A DNA stretch of 64,000 bases from Aquimarina sp. MAR_2010_214. GTDB taxonomy: Bacteria > Bacteroidota > Bacteroidia > Flavobacteriales > Flavobacteriaceae. The stretch lies in the NCBI RefSeq assembly GCF_002846555.1, contig NZ_PJMS01000001.1, positions 4,981,501 to 5,045,500 of the forward strand, in the 5' to 3' direction. This document shows positions 35,343 to 43,827 of the stretch, in pieces; positions within the stretch are counted from its first letter, which is position 1, and every line of letters starts with the position of its first letter. A program made the position numbers and the translations under genes. The notes under the pieces were generated by a model, which saw only the letters and a list, made by a program, of their open reading frames with translations, was not told where the DNA came from and searched no databases.

Positions 35343-35931
35343 TTTTACTACTAATTTCTGGAGAAATGTGATGCTTTAATACCGAATATAGTTTTTTTCT
35401 ACTGCGATATAATTTTATTTTCACATTATCTGCTGTTAAATTTACAATTTCTACAATTTCTTTTACACTTTTTTCCTCAAAATAGTATAGTGTAATAATA
35501 GCGGCTTCATCTTCGGGGAGCTTCATTATACTATCTGATATGATTTTTTTTCTTTCTTTTACCTGTAGATAGTTCAATGCATCACCAACCAGTTCCATTT
35601 CTCCTTCACTTACCTCTTCTATAAGTTCAGACGTTATCATTCTTTTACTTGCTTTGATTGCATCTAAACTTTTTCGATATGCAATAGTGTACAACCAGGT
35701 AGAAAACTTAGCATCACCCCTATAATTTTTTAAGGATTTATATGCTTTGACAAAAGAATCCTGAGCAACTTCTTCTGCCTGTTCCTTATTCTTAACCATA
35801 CGATACACTATTGTGTACACCAAACCCTGGTAGCGCTCTACTAAAACAGAAAAAGCATTCACCCGCCCTTCTAGCACTTTATTGATATAATATTGATCTG
35901 ATTGATGGTTCATTTCCTCATAGGACGACAT
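35326..35931 (-). CDS. ECF-type RNA polymerase sigma factor
   Basis: The 201-residue sigma-70-family protein shows region 2 (FSVLVERYQGLVYTIVYRMV, AEEVAQDSFVKAYKSL, FSTWLYTIAYRKSLD) and region 4 (LPEDEAAIITLYYFEEKSVKEI, followed by NVKIKLYRSRKKL). It directs polymerase to a small stress or envelope regulon. It is followed by a membrane protein gene with a 17-base overlap and is divergent from a DUF6249 gene. An inverted TGGTTACA pair lies in the shared upstream region and may be part of its regulation. Confidence 0.92.
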   Translation of the reverse strand: MSSYEEMNHQSDQYYINKVLEGRVNAFSVLVERYQGLVYTIVYRMVKNKEQAEEVAQDSFVKAYKSLKNYRGDAKFSTWLYTIAYRKSLDAIKASKRMITSELIEEVSEGEMELVGDALNYLQVKERKKIISDSIMKLPEDEAAIITLYYFEEKSVKEIVEIVNLTADNVKIKLYRSRKKLYSVLKHHISPEISSKNGRAI

Positions 35932-35942
35932 TATATAATTGA

Positions 35943-35999
35943 TGGTTACATAATTTCAACTAAAAAATACAAAATATTTTTTTACTCTTTTTGTAACCA
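35943..35999. promoter_or_regulatory. 8-bp inverted repeat between sigma factor and DUF6249 genes
   Basis: TGGTTACA (35943-35950) and its exact inverse TGTAACCA (35992-35999) flank 41 A+T-rich bases, 12 bases upstream of the sigma factor start. The layout suits a divergent regulatory region, but I know of no factor with this site. Confidence 0.35.
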
Positions 36000-36059
36000 C
36001 TTCAGATTACTCTTCGTCTTAATTAAAAAACGAACAGTATTAATCTTTTAAATTAAAAC

Positions 36060-36410
36060 ATGATGGGATCAGAAATAGTTATAATACCCGCAATCTTTGG
36101 AGTATTTTTTGGAATTATTTATTTATTTATTTCAGCTAGAAATAAGGAACGTATGGCCCTTATAGAAAAAGGCGCAGATGCTTCTATATTCTATAGCAGT
36201 AAAGAAAAAAGAGTTACTCCAATATGGAAAGTGCTTATTCTAAATTTATCTTTATTACTAATGGGTATTGGAATCGGGATTTTTATAGCTGGTATTCTAC
36301 ACTTATCAATAGGCGTAGATGAAGAAATAGCTTATCCTGGCACCATCTTCTTAATGGCAGGAATTGGCTTATTCACTGGCTTTACTATGACAAAGAATCT
36401 GGAAAAATAA
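36060..36410 (+). CDS. DUF6249-type small membrane protein
   Basis: A 116-residue protein (ATG at 36060 or 36063) with three hydrophobic segments (about 5-24, 56-82 and 92-110) and the cytoplasmic motif RNKERMALIEKGAD between the first two. That motif is typical of the DUF6249 membrane proteins that Bacteroidota encode next to ECF sigma factor/anti-sigma pairs, as here. Its function is unknown; co-location suggests a part in the same envelope signalling module. A strong terminator follows 20 bases after the stop. Confidence 0.75.
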   Translation: MMGSEIVIIPAIFGVFFGIIYLFISARNKERMALIEKGADASIFYSSKEKRVTPIWKVLILNLSLLLMGIGIGIFIAGILHLSIGVDEEIAYPGTIFLMAGIGLFTGFTMTKNLEK

Positions 36411-36430
36411 ACGAAAGTATTACTTGATAA

Positions 36431-36463
36431 AAAATATCCTGATGGTTATCAGGATATTTTTTT
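36431..36463 (+). terminator. Terminator after the DUF6249 gene
   Basis: Perfect 13-bp stem AAAATATCCTGAT (36431-36443) and ATCAGGATATTTT (36448-36460) with a GGTT loop and T run. Confidence 0.88.
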
Positions 36464-36646
36464 ATTTACATTTTCACTACTTTATAGATGATAAAAACTT
36501 GATATAAGAAACCTATAATCAAATTTAGACGTGCTGTCTATCAGTATTAGAGGGGAATCACAATATACAGGCAAAATACCCTAAAAGCTTCTTAAACGTC
36601 TCCTTACTACCTCAAATTCTATACTTTCATAAATAAAATCACAAAA

Positions 36647-36672
36647 AAAGCCTTCCAAATTTGGAAGGCTTT
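36647..36672 (-). terminator. Terminator after the duplicated-domain secreted gene
   Basis: Perfect stem AAAGCCTTCC (36647-36656) and GGAAGGCTTT (36663-36672); on the minus strand a run of seven T follows. It lies 21 bases beyond the stop of the gene at 36694. Between this and the terminator at 36431 no gene is seen. Confidence 0.88.
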
Positions 36673-36693
36673 ATATAGTAGTCAAAATTTTTA

Positions 36694-37335
36694 TTACATA
36701 TCTGCTACGAGATCGTCATTATTTACAAATTTTTCAACAACAACAGATTCTCCTTTATTGTTTTCCAAAACATAAACTCCAGCTGGTAATTGACTAAGGT
36801 CAACAAAATTTGTCGTTTTTGATAAGATATGTACTGTATTTTTTACTTCAAATAATTTGATCTTGTCTCCTTCTTCAAAACCAACTACAGTTACAAAATC
36901 TCCTTCTCTGGTTATTTCTAAAAGATTGGTCTCTGCATTTTCATAATAGTGAACAAATTCTTGCTCTACATCAATCTCTGCAGGTATAAGCGCTCTTTTG
37001 CTATCATTTTCTAAAACAAAATCAGCTTCTACATTCTCCAATGCCCCTGCGATATTAATTGCTTCTTCCAAACGTTCTATAACAATAGACTCTCCTTCAC
37101 TGTTTTCTAATAAGTAAGACCCTATAGGTAATTGACTAAGGTCAACCTCTCCATGAGTTTTTGATAAAATATGATCTCCACTTTCTACTTCGAACAATTT
37201 AATTTTATCTCCATCCTGAAAATCTACAACTACCACAACAAGACCTTCCATTTCTACTTCTAGAATTTGGCCCAAGTCATTTGCATAACTACTCAAGAAT
37301 AAAAATAAGCTAAAAAAACACGCTACTGATTTCAT
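36694..37335 (-). CDS. Secreted protein made of two T9SS-tail-like repeats
   Basis: The 213 residues start with a signal peptide (ending SYAND, about 19). Two homologous units of about 70 residues follow, each with GDKIKLFEVxxxxHILSKT and then VDLSQLPxGxYxLEN and a closing strand. The layout resembles the type A sorting domain of the T9SS (LPxGxY followed by a final strand). The second unit is 15 residues short of a normal end and finishes with the acidic NNDDLVADM. It could be a T9SS cargo with no functional domain other than two tail-like repeats, or a small scaffold. It is single-gene and carries its own terminator. Confidence 0.6.
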   Translation of the reverse strand: MKSVACFFSLFLFLSSYANDLGQILEVEMEGLVVVVVDFQDGDKIKLFEVESGDHILSKTHGEVDLSQLPIGSYLLENSEGESIVIERLEEAINIAGALENVEADFVLENDSKRALIPAEIDVEQEFVHYYENAETNLLEITREGDFVTVVGFEEGDKIKLFEVKNTVHILSKTTNFVDLSQLPAGVYVLENNKGESVVVEKFVNNDDLVADM

Positions 37336-37856
37336 CTTTACAAACTTTATAGGTGGGGTTGTTATTATTTTATTACGGTTTTACCATACAATGATATTAC
37401 TTAATTACAGTTAAACAAATTAAAAGCCAGACTTTTAGATCAAATGTTTTCGATATTCGACAAATGACACAAAAAATGTTAAATTAAACCAAATTCAATG
37501 TTAAAACACTGATAATCAGTATTTTGATTTTTATAAATTGTTAAAAAATCAGATGAAGAGCAAAAATCAACAGATTAAAAGACTTATTCTATAATATACC
37601 TACATTTTTTTTCAAAAAAACAGAAAGAAAACACGGTATGTTAAGTTAGAGTTGATCTAAGGTAAATTTAAAAATCAAACCAATTGCTTAGAACAATTGG
37701 TTTAAAATTCTTTGACTCTTTAGAATAAAGAATCTTAGTTATATAAAGTATTGAGCATATTTAAATTAAAGCTTATAACATGCTACTAAAAAAGCCCTAT
37801 CAGTCTAAACCGATAGAGCTTTTCTATAATTAACACTACATTACTATGAAAAAATT
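37336..37856. other. 520-bp gene-free stretch with two adjacent hairpins
   Basis: No convincing reading frame on either strand. Arms AAACCAATTG (37677-37686) and CAATTGGTTT (37694-37703) form one hairpin, and 37712-37720 with 37724-37732 form a second. On the minus strand the first hairpin is followed by GATTTTT, which could end a short RNA. The terminator for the next gene (37790-37823) closes the stretch. Confidence 0.45.
37790..37823 (-). terminator. Terminator after the adhesin-like gene
   Basis: Arms 37790-37801 and 37812-37823 (AAAAGCCCTATC and GATAGAGCTTTT) pair with one wobble on the minus strand and are followed by six T. It lies 33 bases past the stop. Confidence 0.82.
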
Positions 37857-39233
37857 TTATTTATTATTTAATACAACTTCGCTATACTTAGCATTAATTG
37901 TAATCATTTTATCTGTACTACGCGTATTCTGAAATCCATTAACAAATACATTTCCAAAATTCTTTCTTGTATTTATTTCTAAAGTTTTAGGTAAAGAAAT
38001 TATACTTTGTGCCCCAGTGTAGGATAAGTTAAATGCTGTTTTTGGTAAATTTAATTTAAAATCACTGTTTTGAACTGCCAAATCTAAGGTAGAAAAAGAC
38101 TCTCCAAGATTAGCGATAGTAATTACTCCAAAACTTCCTGAGATCGCTCCATTTTCATCAAGTTGCTGAATAAAAACATTACTAGAATCTGCATTAACAA
38201 GAAGGTTTTTAGCATTTTGTATTCTACAATTTTTTACATAATTAATCACCAATCTACCGTTGTTCCACTGTCGAACAAAAACAGGAGAATACGAAGCCTT
38301 AATAAAGGTTTGTTTACCATCTATAACATTAGCCGAGAGCTTGGTATGAGATAAAGAAGCTCTAATATTATTGGATTTTTCTGCTAATTGCACATCCCCA
38401 TGACGAATACTAAGTCTTAATTTAGCTTCTTTAGGAATACGCACCTTAATAATTTTACTTGTGCTATTAGTATTAACTCTACTAGCACTGTATCTATATA
38501 CTGTAACATTAGCTGTTCCGGCCTGTTGCTTATCGACATCTTGTACTAACTTTGATGCCCATGCATTCATTTTTCTTCCATATTGTTCATCCCAGGTTTC
38601 TAAACGAATTTGCATCTGACCAGATGGTGTTACTTTTGTTGTACTATTTTCAAACTGCTTTGCCCATTTTTGTTTTTCCTTCCCTTCTTCTTTAAATTTT
38701 TCACGTATCTGGCTCTCCCATTGCTTAATATATTTTTCATCATTTTCTTTATGAATCCCGTTATTATAAGTAACGTTAGCTTGATTTTGAGAAAGCGTAC
38801 TTGGCATAGGGTTTTTAGCCATGTTTTCCATAAGCGGCCCTAACATATCAGTAATCATAGGACTTAACATCCTTAATTCCTGTAAGCTCTTTCTATCCAT
38901 TGTAATACTAGAAGCGGTAACATTTCTACTCCATAAATTTCCTGCGGTAGAATTAATTGTAACTTTCTGACTATCTCCCATGACATCGACTTGCCAACTA
39001 TCGAGTATGCGTTTACTGTTTTCATCAGAAAGATCACCTTCTAAATAAGCCTCTACCTCGATTGTGTTTTTATTCCAGGTTTCAAAAACAATATTTGTAT
39101 GACTCGTATTAAGAACGACAGTAACATCTTCATTTACCGCGAGCTTTTTATTTAATTTGTCTTGTCTGTCCTGTGCAAATAAGCCTGCACAACACAACAA
39201 ACCAAGAGTCGCTACATTAAGCCTGTACTTCAT
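37857..39233 (-). CDS. Secreted DUF4097-like putative adhesin, third gene of a sigma operon
   Basis: The 458-residue protein starts at MKYRLNVATLGLLCC (39233); a start at 39251 would only lengthen the leader. A signal peptide ends at GLFAQ. The N-terminal part (VVLNTSHTNIVFETWNKNTIEVEAYLEG) and the C-terminal half (RIPKEAKLRLSIRHGDVQL and repeated short strands) resemble the single-stranded beta-helix of DUF4097 proteins. The middle (about 95-225) is Lys/Gln-rich. It overlaps the anti-sigma-like gene by 17 bases, so it is in the same operon and may report envelope status to it. Function is unproven. Confidence 0.65.
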   Translation of the reverse strand: MKYRLNVATLGLLCCAGLFAQDRQDKLNKKLAVNEDVTVVLNTSHTNIVFETWNKNTIEVEAYLEGDLSDENSKRILDSWQVDVMGDSQKVTINSTAGNLWSRNVTASSITMDRKSLQELRMLSPMITDMLGPLMENMAKNPMPSTLSQNQANVTYNNGIHKENDEKYIKQWESQIREKFKEEGKEKQKWAKQFENSTTKVTPSGQMQIRLETWDEQYGRKMNAWASKLVQDVDKQQAGTANVTVYRYSASRVNTNSTSKIIKVRIPKEAKLRLSIRHGDVQLAEKSNNIRASLSHTKLSANVIDGKQTFIKASYSPVFVRQWNNGRLVINYVKNCRIQNAKNLLVNADSSNVFIQQLDENGAISGSFGVITIANLGESFSTLDLAVQNSDFKLNLPKTAFNLSYTGAQSIISLPKTLEINTRKNFGNVFVNGFQNTRSTDKMITINAKYSEVVLNNK

Positions 39234-39828
39234 TGTAATTTTCGTTTTCAATTCTCTCTAATTCTTTTAGTTTGTCTTTTAGTCTATTTAAAAGAGATAA
39301 CCTTATAGTTAAATTCTCCATCATAGCTTCTACACTTTGAACATTAGGTCCAACTTCTATCAATTCTTTATTAAGTTTTTGGTACTCTTTATCAAGATTA
39401 TCCAATCTGCTCATAAAGCTTTCTACCAGTTCTCTATTCGTATCATCAATTGTAATCTGGGATAATTGAAATTTGATACTGGTTAGTATACTATTTTCTA
39501 CTTCTTGATACTCAGGGGATATTTCTGCCAAAGGGGAAGATTGTTTTGTTAATATCACAGAGGAATTTTTCACAGGAGCAGTACTAGAATCTACTATATC
39601 AGATTCTTCGTTGCTATTACTACCAAGTTGGTTATATGTTAGTAATGAAACCGAAAAGATAACAACAATACTAGCAGCAATATTAAGCCATCTATAATCA
39701 AACCCTCTGGTTTTTTTAGGCAATTCATTCTCCAACCTAGACATAAATCTTTGTTGATGCCCTTTTCTTATTTGCTCAGCAGGAATCTGTTTATCCTGCT
39801 TTAATAGTTCTCTAATATCCTGTGCCAT
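39217..39828 (-). CDS. Single-span membrane protein, probable anti-sigma factor
   Basis: A 203-residue protein with a cytoplasmic N-terminus containing KGHQQRFMSRLENELP, one membrane span (about 47-64) and a periplasmic coiled-coil tail (about 105-200). It overlaps the ECF sigma factor gene by 17 bases. In Bacteroidota such proteins are annotated only as hypothetical or anti-sigma; topology and gene order make it the likely membrane regulator of that sigma factor. No zinc motif is visible. Confidence 0.65.
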   Translation of the reverse strand: MAQDIRELLKQDKQIPAEQIRKGHQQRFMSRLENELPKKTRGFDYRWLNIAASIVVIFSVSLLTYNQLGSNSNEESDIVDSSTAPVKNSSVILTKQSSPLAEISPEYQEVENSILTSIKFQLSQITIDDTNRELVESFMSRLDNLDKEYQKLNKELIEVGPNVQSVEAMMENLTIRLSLLNRLKDKLKELERIENENYNEVQA

Positions 39829-40357
39829 GTCTCAAATGTTTTAATTCTTCCTGTAGCTGTTTTTTCCCCCTATGTACCAATGTTCTTGAAGAAACTGGTG
39901 TGATATCCAGCACTTCACTAATTTCATTATGATCATACCCTTCTATCAAAAACAGCATGACAGCATATTTATATTTCTCTGGTAATTTTTCGATTGCTTT
40001 TTTTACTTCATCTACAGTAACAGAATCTGACACTGACCAATCGTTCTGTTCTTCTACACTAGTCATCACCTGTTCATTAATTGCTACCATATTCATTTTC
40101 TTAGCTTTTAGCATATCTATGCTTTTATTTATAACAATTCGCTTAAGCCAAGCACCAAAAGTAACATCTCCCGTAAATTGGTGAAGTCGTGTAAATGCTT
40201 TGATGAAAGATTCTTGCATAGCTTCTTCTGCCTCAAATGGATCTTTAAGAAAACGCAATGCTACATAATACATACCATCACAGTATTTATTATAGAGTTT
40301 CATCTGCGCTCTACGATCGTTAGCCCTACATTGTTCTATTAGCTCGCTTTGTAACAA
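39812..40357 (-). CDS. ECF-type RNA polymerase sigma factor
   Basis: The 181-residue sigma factor has region 2 (DGMYYVALRFLKDPFEAEEA, MQESFIKAFTRL, FGAWLKRIVINKSID) and region 4 (LPEKYKYAVMLFLIEGYDHNEI, then SSRTLVHRGKKQL). It heads a three-gene unit with a membrane regulator and a secreted beta-helical protein, each overlapping the next by about 17 bases. It is the second such module within 5 kb; the two sigma factors are not close paralogues. Confidence 0.92.
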   Translation of the reverse strand: MLQSELIEQCRANDRRAQMKLYNKYCDGMYYVALRFLKDPFEAEEAMQESFIKAFTRLHQFTGDVTFGAWLKRIVINKSIDMLKAKKMNMVAINEQVMTSVEEQNDWSVSDSVTVDEVKKAIEKLPEKYKYAVMLFLIEGYDHNEISEVLDITPVSSRTLVHRGKKQLQEELKHLRHGTGY

Positions 40358-40651
40358 ACTTTCTTAACTTTATGGTTAGTGATTATTTTTTAAAACTGTT
40401 TTAAATCGTATTCATCTATATAGACGAAAACATATATTCCATGTTGCAAAATTATGCATAAAAATCATAGAATACCAAACAATATACTGTATATCAAATA
40501 ATTAACAAAACAATGTGTGCTTATGATTTCTATATCACAATTCTATTTCTAGTAGAACTAATGTAAATATTACTCTTCTACTTATTTTTATGAATACTTA
40601 AACATAGACTTAAGTTTTAAAAGCGGTATATTTAGAATTAAAAAAATCATT

Positions 40652-41206
40652 ATGCCAAAACTTTTAAAGCGAACGATGTTTATTTTATTAGGGTTAGTAT
40701 TGATTGGATTTGCAGGAATGTATTTCATGAAGCAAAGTACCAAAAAACATAGCCCTGAAGAAATCGTTACTCACACAGCAAAAGATGCTACTTTCACTGT
40801 TTTTTACAACAGGCCATACAAAAAGGATAGAGCAATTTTTGGTAACCTGGTTCCATATAATCAAGTATGGAGAACCGGAGCTAATGAAGCCACTACATTT
40901 ACAACAGATAAAAATCTTCTTGTTGATGGCACCATACTTAAAGCAGGAACCTATACATTATGGACAATCCCAAATCCCAAATCTTGGAAAGTAATTTTTA
41001 ATAGTAAAGAATATGGTTGGGGAGTACATATGGATGGTACTGCAAAACGAGATGCTTCATATGATGTGCTCACTGTAGAAGTACCTGTTCAACCCTTATT
41101 AAATGTAGTAGAACAATTTTCTATTTATTTTGAAAATGCAAATGACTTCACCATATTATATCTTGCATGGGATAGAACTGCAGTTGCTGTTCCTATAAAA
41201 ATATAA
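40652..41206 (+). CDS. DUF2911 family membrane-anchored protein
   Basis: A 184-residue protein with an N-terminal membrane anchor (about 9-26) and a periplasmic DUF2911 domain: the diagnostic block FGNLVPYNQVWRTGANEATT (about 70-89) and LKAGTYTLWTIPNPKSWKVIFN. DUF2911 has no known activity. A -7-like element, TATATTTA (40627-40634), precedes the ATG by 17 bases. It is probably transcribed alone. Confidence 0.85.
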   Translation: MPKLLKRTMFILLGLVLIGFAGMYFMKQSTKKHSPEEIVTHTAKDATFTVFYNRPYKKDRAIFGNLVPYNQVWRTGANEATTFTTDKNLLVDGTILKAGTYTLWTIPNPKSWKVIFNSKEYGWGVHMDGTAKRDASYDVLTVEVPVQPLLNVVEQFSIYFENANDFTILYLAWDRTAVAVPIKI

Positions 41207-41318
41207 ATTCGTTTTCTTTGATAAGAATAAGTTTGCATCAATCAAAATTCATAATACCGTAAATATTTAAAATAGCAGAAGGTATATTTTTTAATTATAA
41301 GTTTCCAAAAGGAATGTA

Positions 41319-41326
41319 TAACTTTG
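41319..41326 (+). promoter_or_regulatory. -7 promoter element close to the meaB start
   Basis: TAACTTTG is an exact TAnnTTTG match. Transcription would start near 41333, only about 9 bases before the GTG start codon, so the mRNA would be almost leaderless. No good -33 box is visible. Confidence 0.45.
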
Positions 41327-41341
41327 CCATAAAGCCATTCT

Positions 41342-42415
41342 GTGTCTAAAAACTCTAATAAACATCCTACTGCGCCTTCTAGCACTAGTAGTCAAGCAAT
41401 TGATCGATTTAAAAAGTTACAGCAAAAAGAAATTGTAATTGATTCTATTTTTAAGGCAATCATTGCTCAGGACACTGCTGCTTTAAGTAAAGGGATTACA
41501 TTAATCGAGAGTACTCAACAAAACCATATTGAAAAAGCGCAACACCTTATTGAGATGTGCCTTCCTTATGCCAATAACTCTGTAAGAATAGGTATAACAG
41601 GGGTTCCTGGAGTTGGCAAAAGTACCTTTATTGAAGCCTTAGGTAATTTGTTATTACAAAAAGGGAAAAAAGTTGCAGTTTTGGCAGTAGACCCAAGCAG
41701 TACAATTTCACATGGCAGTATTCTAGGTGATAAAACCCGAATGGAATCTTTAGTACGATCCTCTATGGCTTTCATACGCCCTTCTCCATCTGGAAATTCA
41801 CTGGGAGGAGTAGCACAAAAAACACGTGAGTCTATTATTCTTTGTGAAGCTGCAGGATATGATGTTATCATTATTGAAACTGTAGGTGTAGGACAAAGTG
41901 AAACTGCTGTACATAGCATGGTAGATTTCTTTTTATTATTAAAGCTGGCAGGTGCTGGAGATGAATTACAAGGTATCAAACGAGGCATTATAGAAATGGC
42001 AGATGCTCTTGTTATCAATAAGGCAGATGGAGATAATATGATACGTGCTCGTAAAGCCAAAAATCAATTTAGAAAAGCACTCCATTTATATCCCCTTACA
42101 CAAAACAACTGGTCTCCAGAAGTACTAACCTGTAGTGCTATAGAAAATACTGGTATTGATGATATTTGGAAAATGATCCTAAAATATCTGAAAATTACCT
42201 CTGAAAATGGTTTTTTTGAAGAAAACAGAATCCAACAAAACAAATTCTGGTTATTACAAACTATTGAAGAGCAACTAAAGAACTCTTTTTATAACAACCC
42301 CAAAGTTAAAGCTGCTTTAGATTCAAAAATTGAAGCCGTTCAACAGCACAAAATCACTCCCTTTGCTGCTGCCAGGTATCTGTTAAACATTCATAAACAA
42401 GATAAGAAAGAATAA
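41342..42415 (+). CDS. meaB: Methylmalonyl-CoA mutase-associated GTPase MeaB
   Basis: The 357-residue G3E-family GTPase has Walker A GITGVPGVGKSTFIEAL (about 80-96), VDPSS, Walker B region IIIETVGVGQSE and NKADGDN as the base-specifying motif. MeaB protects and reactivates B12-dependent methylmalonyl-CoA mutase and gates cofactor loading. The start codon is GTG at 41342; an in-frame stop at 41330 excludes a longer protein, and the next ATG would cut the helical N-terminus. The cofactor enzyme PduO is encoded at 29149-29724. The mutase itself is not in the window. Confidence 0.93.
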   Translation: MSKNSNKHPTAPSSTSSQAIDRFKKLQQKEIVIDSIFKAIIAQDTAALSKGITLIESTQQNHIEKAQHLIEMCLPYANNSVRIGITGVPGVGKSTFIEALGNLLLQKGKKVAVLAVDPSSTISHGSILGDKTRMESLVRSSMAFIRPSPSGNSLGGVAQKTRESIILCEAAGYDVIIIETVGVGQSETAVHSMVDFFLLLKLAGAGDELQGIKRGIIEMADALVINKADGDNMIRARKAKNQFRKALHLYPLTQNNWSPEVLTCSAIENTGIDDIWKMILKYLKITSENGFFEENRIQQNKFWLLQTIEEQLKNSFYNNPKVKAALDSKIEAVQQHKITPFAAARYLLNIHKQDKKE

Positions 42416-42420
42416 ATATA

Positions 42421-43689
42421 TTAGTTTGAATACTCTTTTTTTCTTTCTTTCAAATTAAAACGGTATACATATCCTAAACTAAGTTCAGAAAAGTCAGCCT
42501 GACCTAAATTTGCATTAATATTGGCTCCAAGAAAAATATTATTTTTGGGTAAAGCATGCATATTAAATAAATAATATTTCACTCCTAACCTACTAGAAAT
42601 CGCTCGTTTTATTTCGTAATACCAATTCAACTCTCCCAAAACATATTCATCCCCACGTGTTTCTCCTTGACTAAGCTGCCACTCTATTTTATAAAACGGC
42701 TTATATACATTAAGTCCAAGTTCAAACTCTACACCAATATGCCCGATAAAAACTTCTGTACTAGTAAAGAAACCATAATTACTTGCATATGCTACAGGTT
42801 TTTCTTTAAAAAAAGGAACTTGCTGTTGTATTAGCATTTCATCATTTTTAATATAATCATAGTAATGTTCATAGAATCTACCATAAAAACCTATTCCAAA
42901 CTTAAAAATCCTATTGACAACTTTACCCATTGATAATGCAACAGAATACACTTCTTTTTTATCATTAAATACCTCAGAAAGTACATTCTGACCTATGCCG
43001 CTGCGAAATGAAAAATAGTTTTGTGAGGATTTTACTCTTTCTTTTCTTAAAGATATTATATCATCCTCAAGGATGGTTTGAGGTTCTCCAAAAGATGAAG
43101 AAGCACTTATCAAAAAAGAGTTCAGCCCTTGATTAGGCAACTTCGTATGTCCATTAGAATAATGCCCATACCCTAGTCCTAAGCGCCATTGCGCTGATTT
43201 ATTAACTAGAACATCATAATACAGAAAAGTCTTATAAGACCAATTAAGACTTGTTGTAACCGCCTTATTAAGTGGGTTCGTTTCTGAATCATACTTTGTG
43301 TCAAGATAAGATGCGCCAAAGCCCATATTAAGGTGCCATCTATTTGATTTTTTTTGAAACAATCCAATTTCAACAAAAGGCATTACTACATAGGCTTTAC
43401 CCACTTTTTCTATATTTCCGAAATCAGTAACTCCAAATGCCAATCCAGTTTTTGGATATCCCAACCTGGAACTCCATTGTGTATCTACCTTTTTGTTATA
43501 GCTTCCTATACTAACAAAAATAGATTTAAGCATTTTTGTTTCGGGAAAACCAGTATTAGGCTCTGTCGTTTTTCCTATTATTATTTCTGGTGAAATAAAA
43601 AATGAATTTTTGTTTTCGTTGCTTGATGTTTGTCCTCTTAATTGTATTCCAATAAAAAACAGGAACAGATAGTATTCTATTTTCCTCAT
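42421..43689 (-). CDS. PagL-like lipid A 3-O-deacylase (acyloxyacyl hydrolase)
   Basis: A 422-residue outer-membrane protein with a signal peptide (ending LRGQ, about 20). The block GYGHYSNGHTKLPNQGLN (about 173-190) matches the catalytic region of PagL, with His176 and Ser178 as the expected His-Ser pair. PagL removes the 3-O-linked acyl chain from lipid A. The protein is more than twice the length of Pseudomonas PagL (about 170 residues), and the long C-terminal half carries further beta-strands ending LGYVYRFNL. Activity is inferred from this motif only. It converges on meaB with a five-base gap. Confidence 0.7.
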   Translation of the reverse strand: MRKIEYYLFLFFIGIQLRGQTSSNENKNSFFISPEIIIGKTTEPNTGFPETKMLKSIFVSIGSYNKKVDTQWSSRLGYPKTGLAFGVTDFGNIEKVGKAYVVMPFVEIGLFQKKSNRWHLNMGFGASYLDTKYDSETNPLNKAVTTSLNWSYKTFLYYDVLVNKSAQWRLGLGYGHYSNGHTKLPNQGLNSFLISASSSFGEPQTILEDDIISLRKERVKSSQNYFSFRSGIGQNVLSEVFNDKKEVYSVALSMGKVVNRIFKFGIGFYGRFYEHYYDYIKNDEMLIQQQVPFFKEKPVAYASNYGFFTSTEVFIGHIGVEFELGLNVYKPFYKIEWQLSQGETRGDEYVLGELNWYYEIKRAISSRLGVKYYLFNMHALPKNNIFLGANINANLGQADFSELSLGYVYRFNLKERKKEYSN

Positions 43690-43827
43690 TTACTTTTTTC
43701 AAGTATTTGGTTTGATTTTCTCTTCTTCTTGATCATGCAAAATAGAACTTTTAAAATAAAAGAGCATATTCTTCATTAATCACAACCTCATCAAATAAAA
43801 AATTAACTAAGATTACAATGTTTAATA

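Noticed and set aside
37846..37920. Plus-strand ORF with a signal-like start (MKKFYLLFNTTS)
   Set aside because: Only 24 codons, antisense to the end of the adhesin-like gene and its terminator region.
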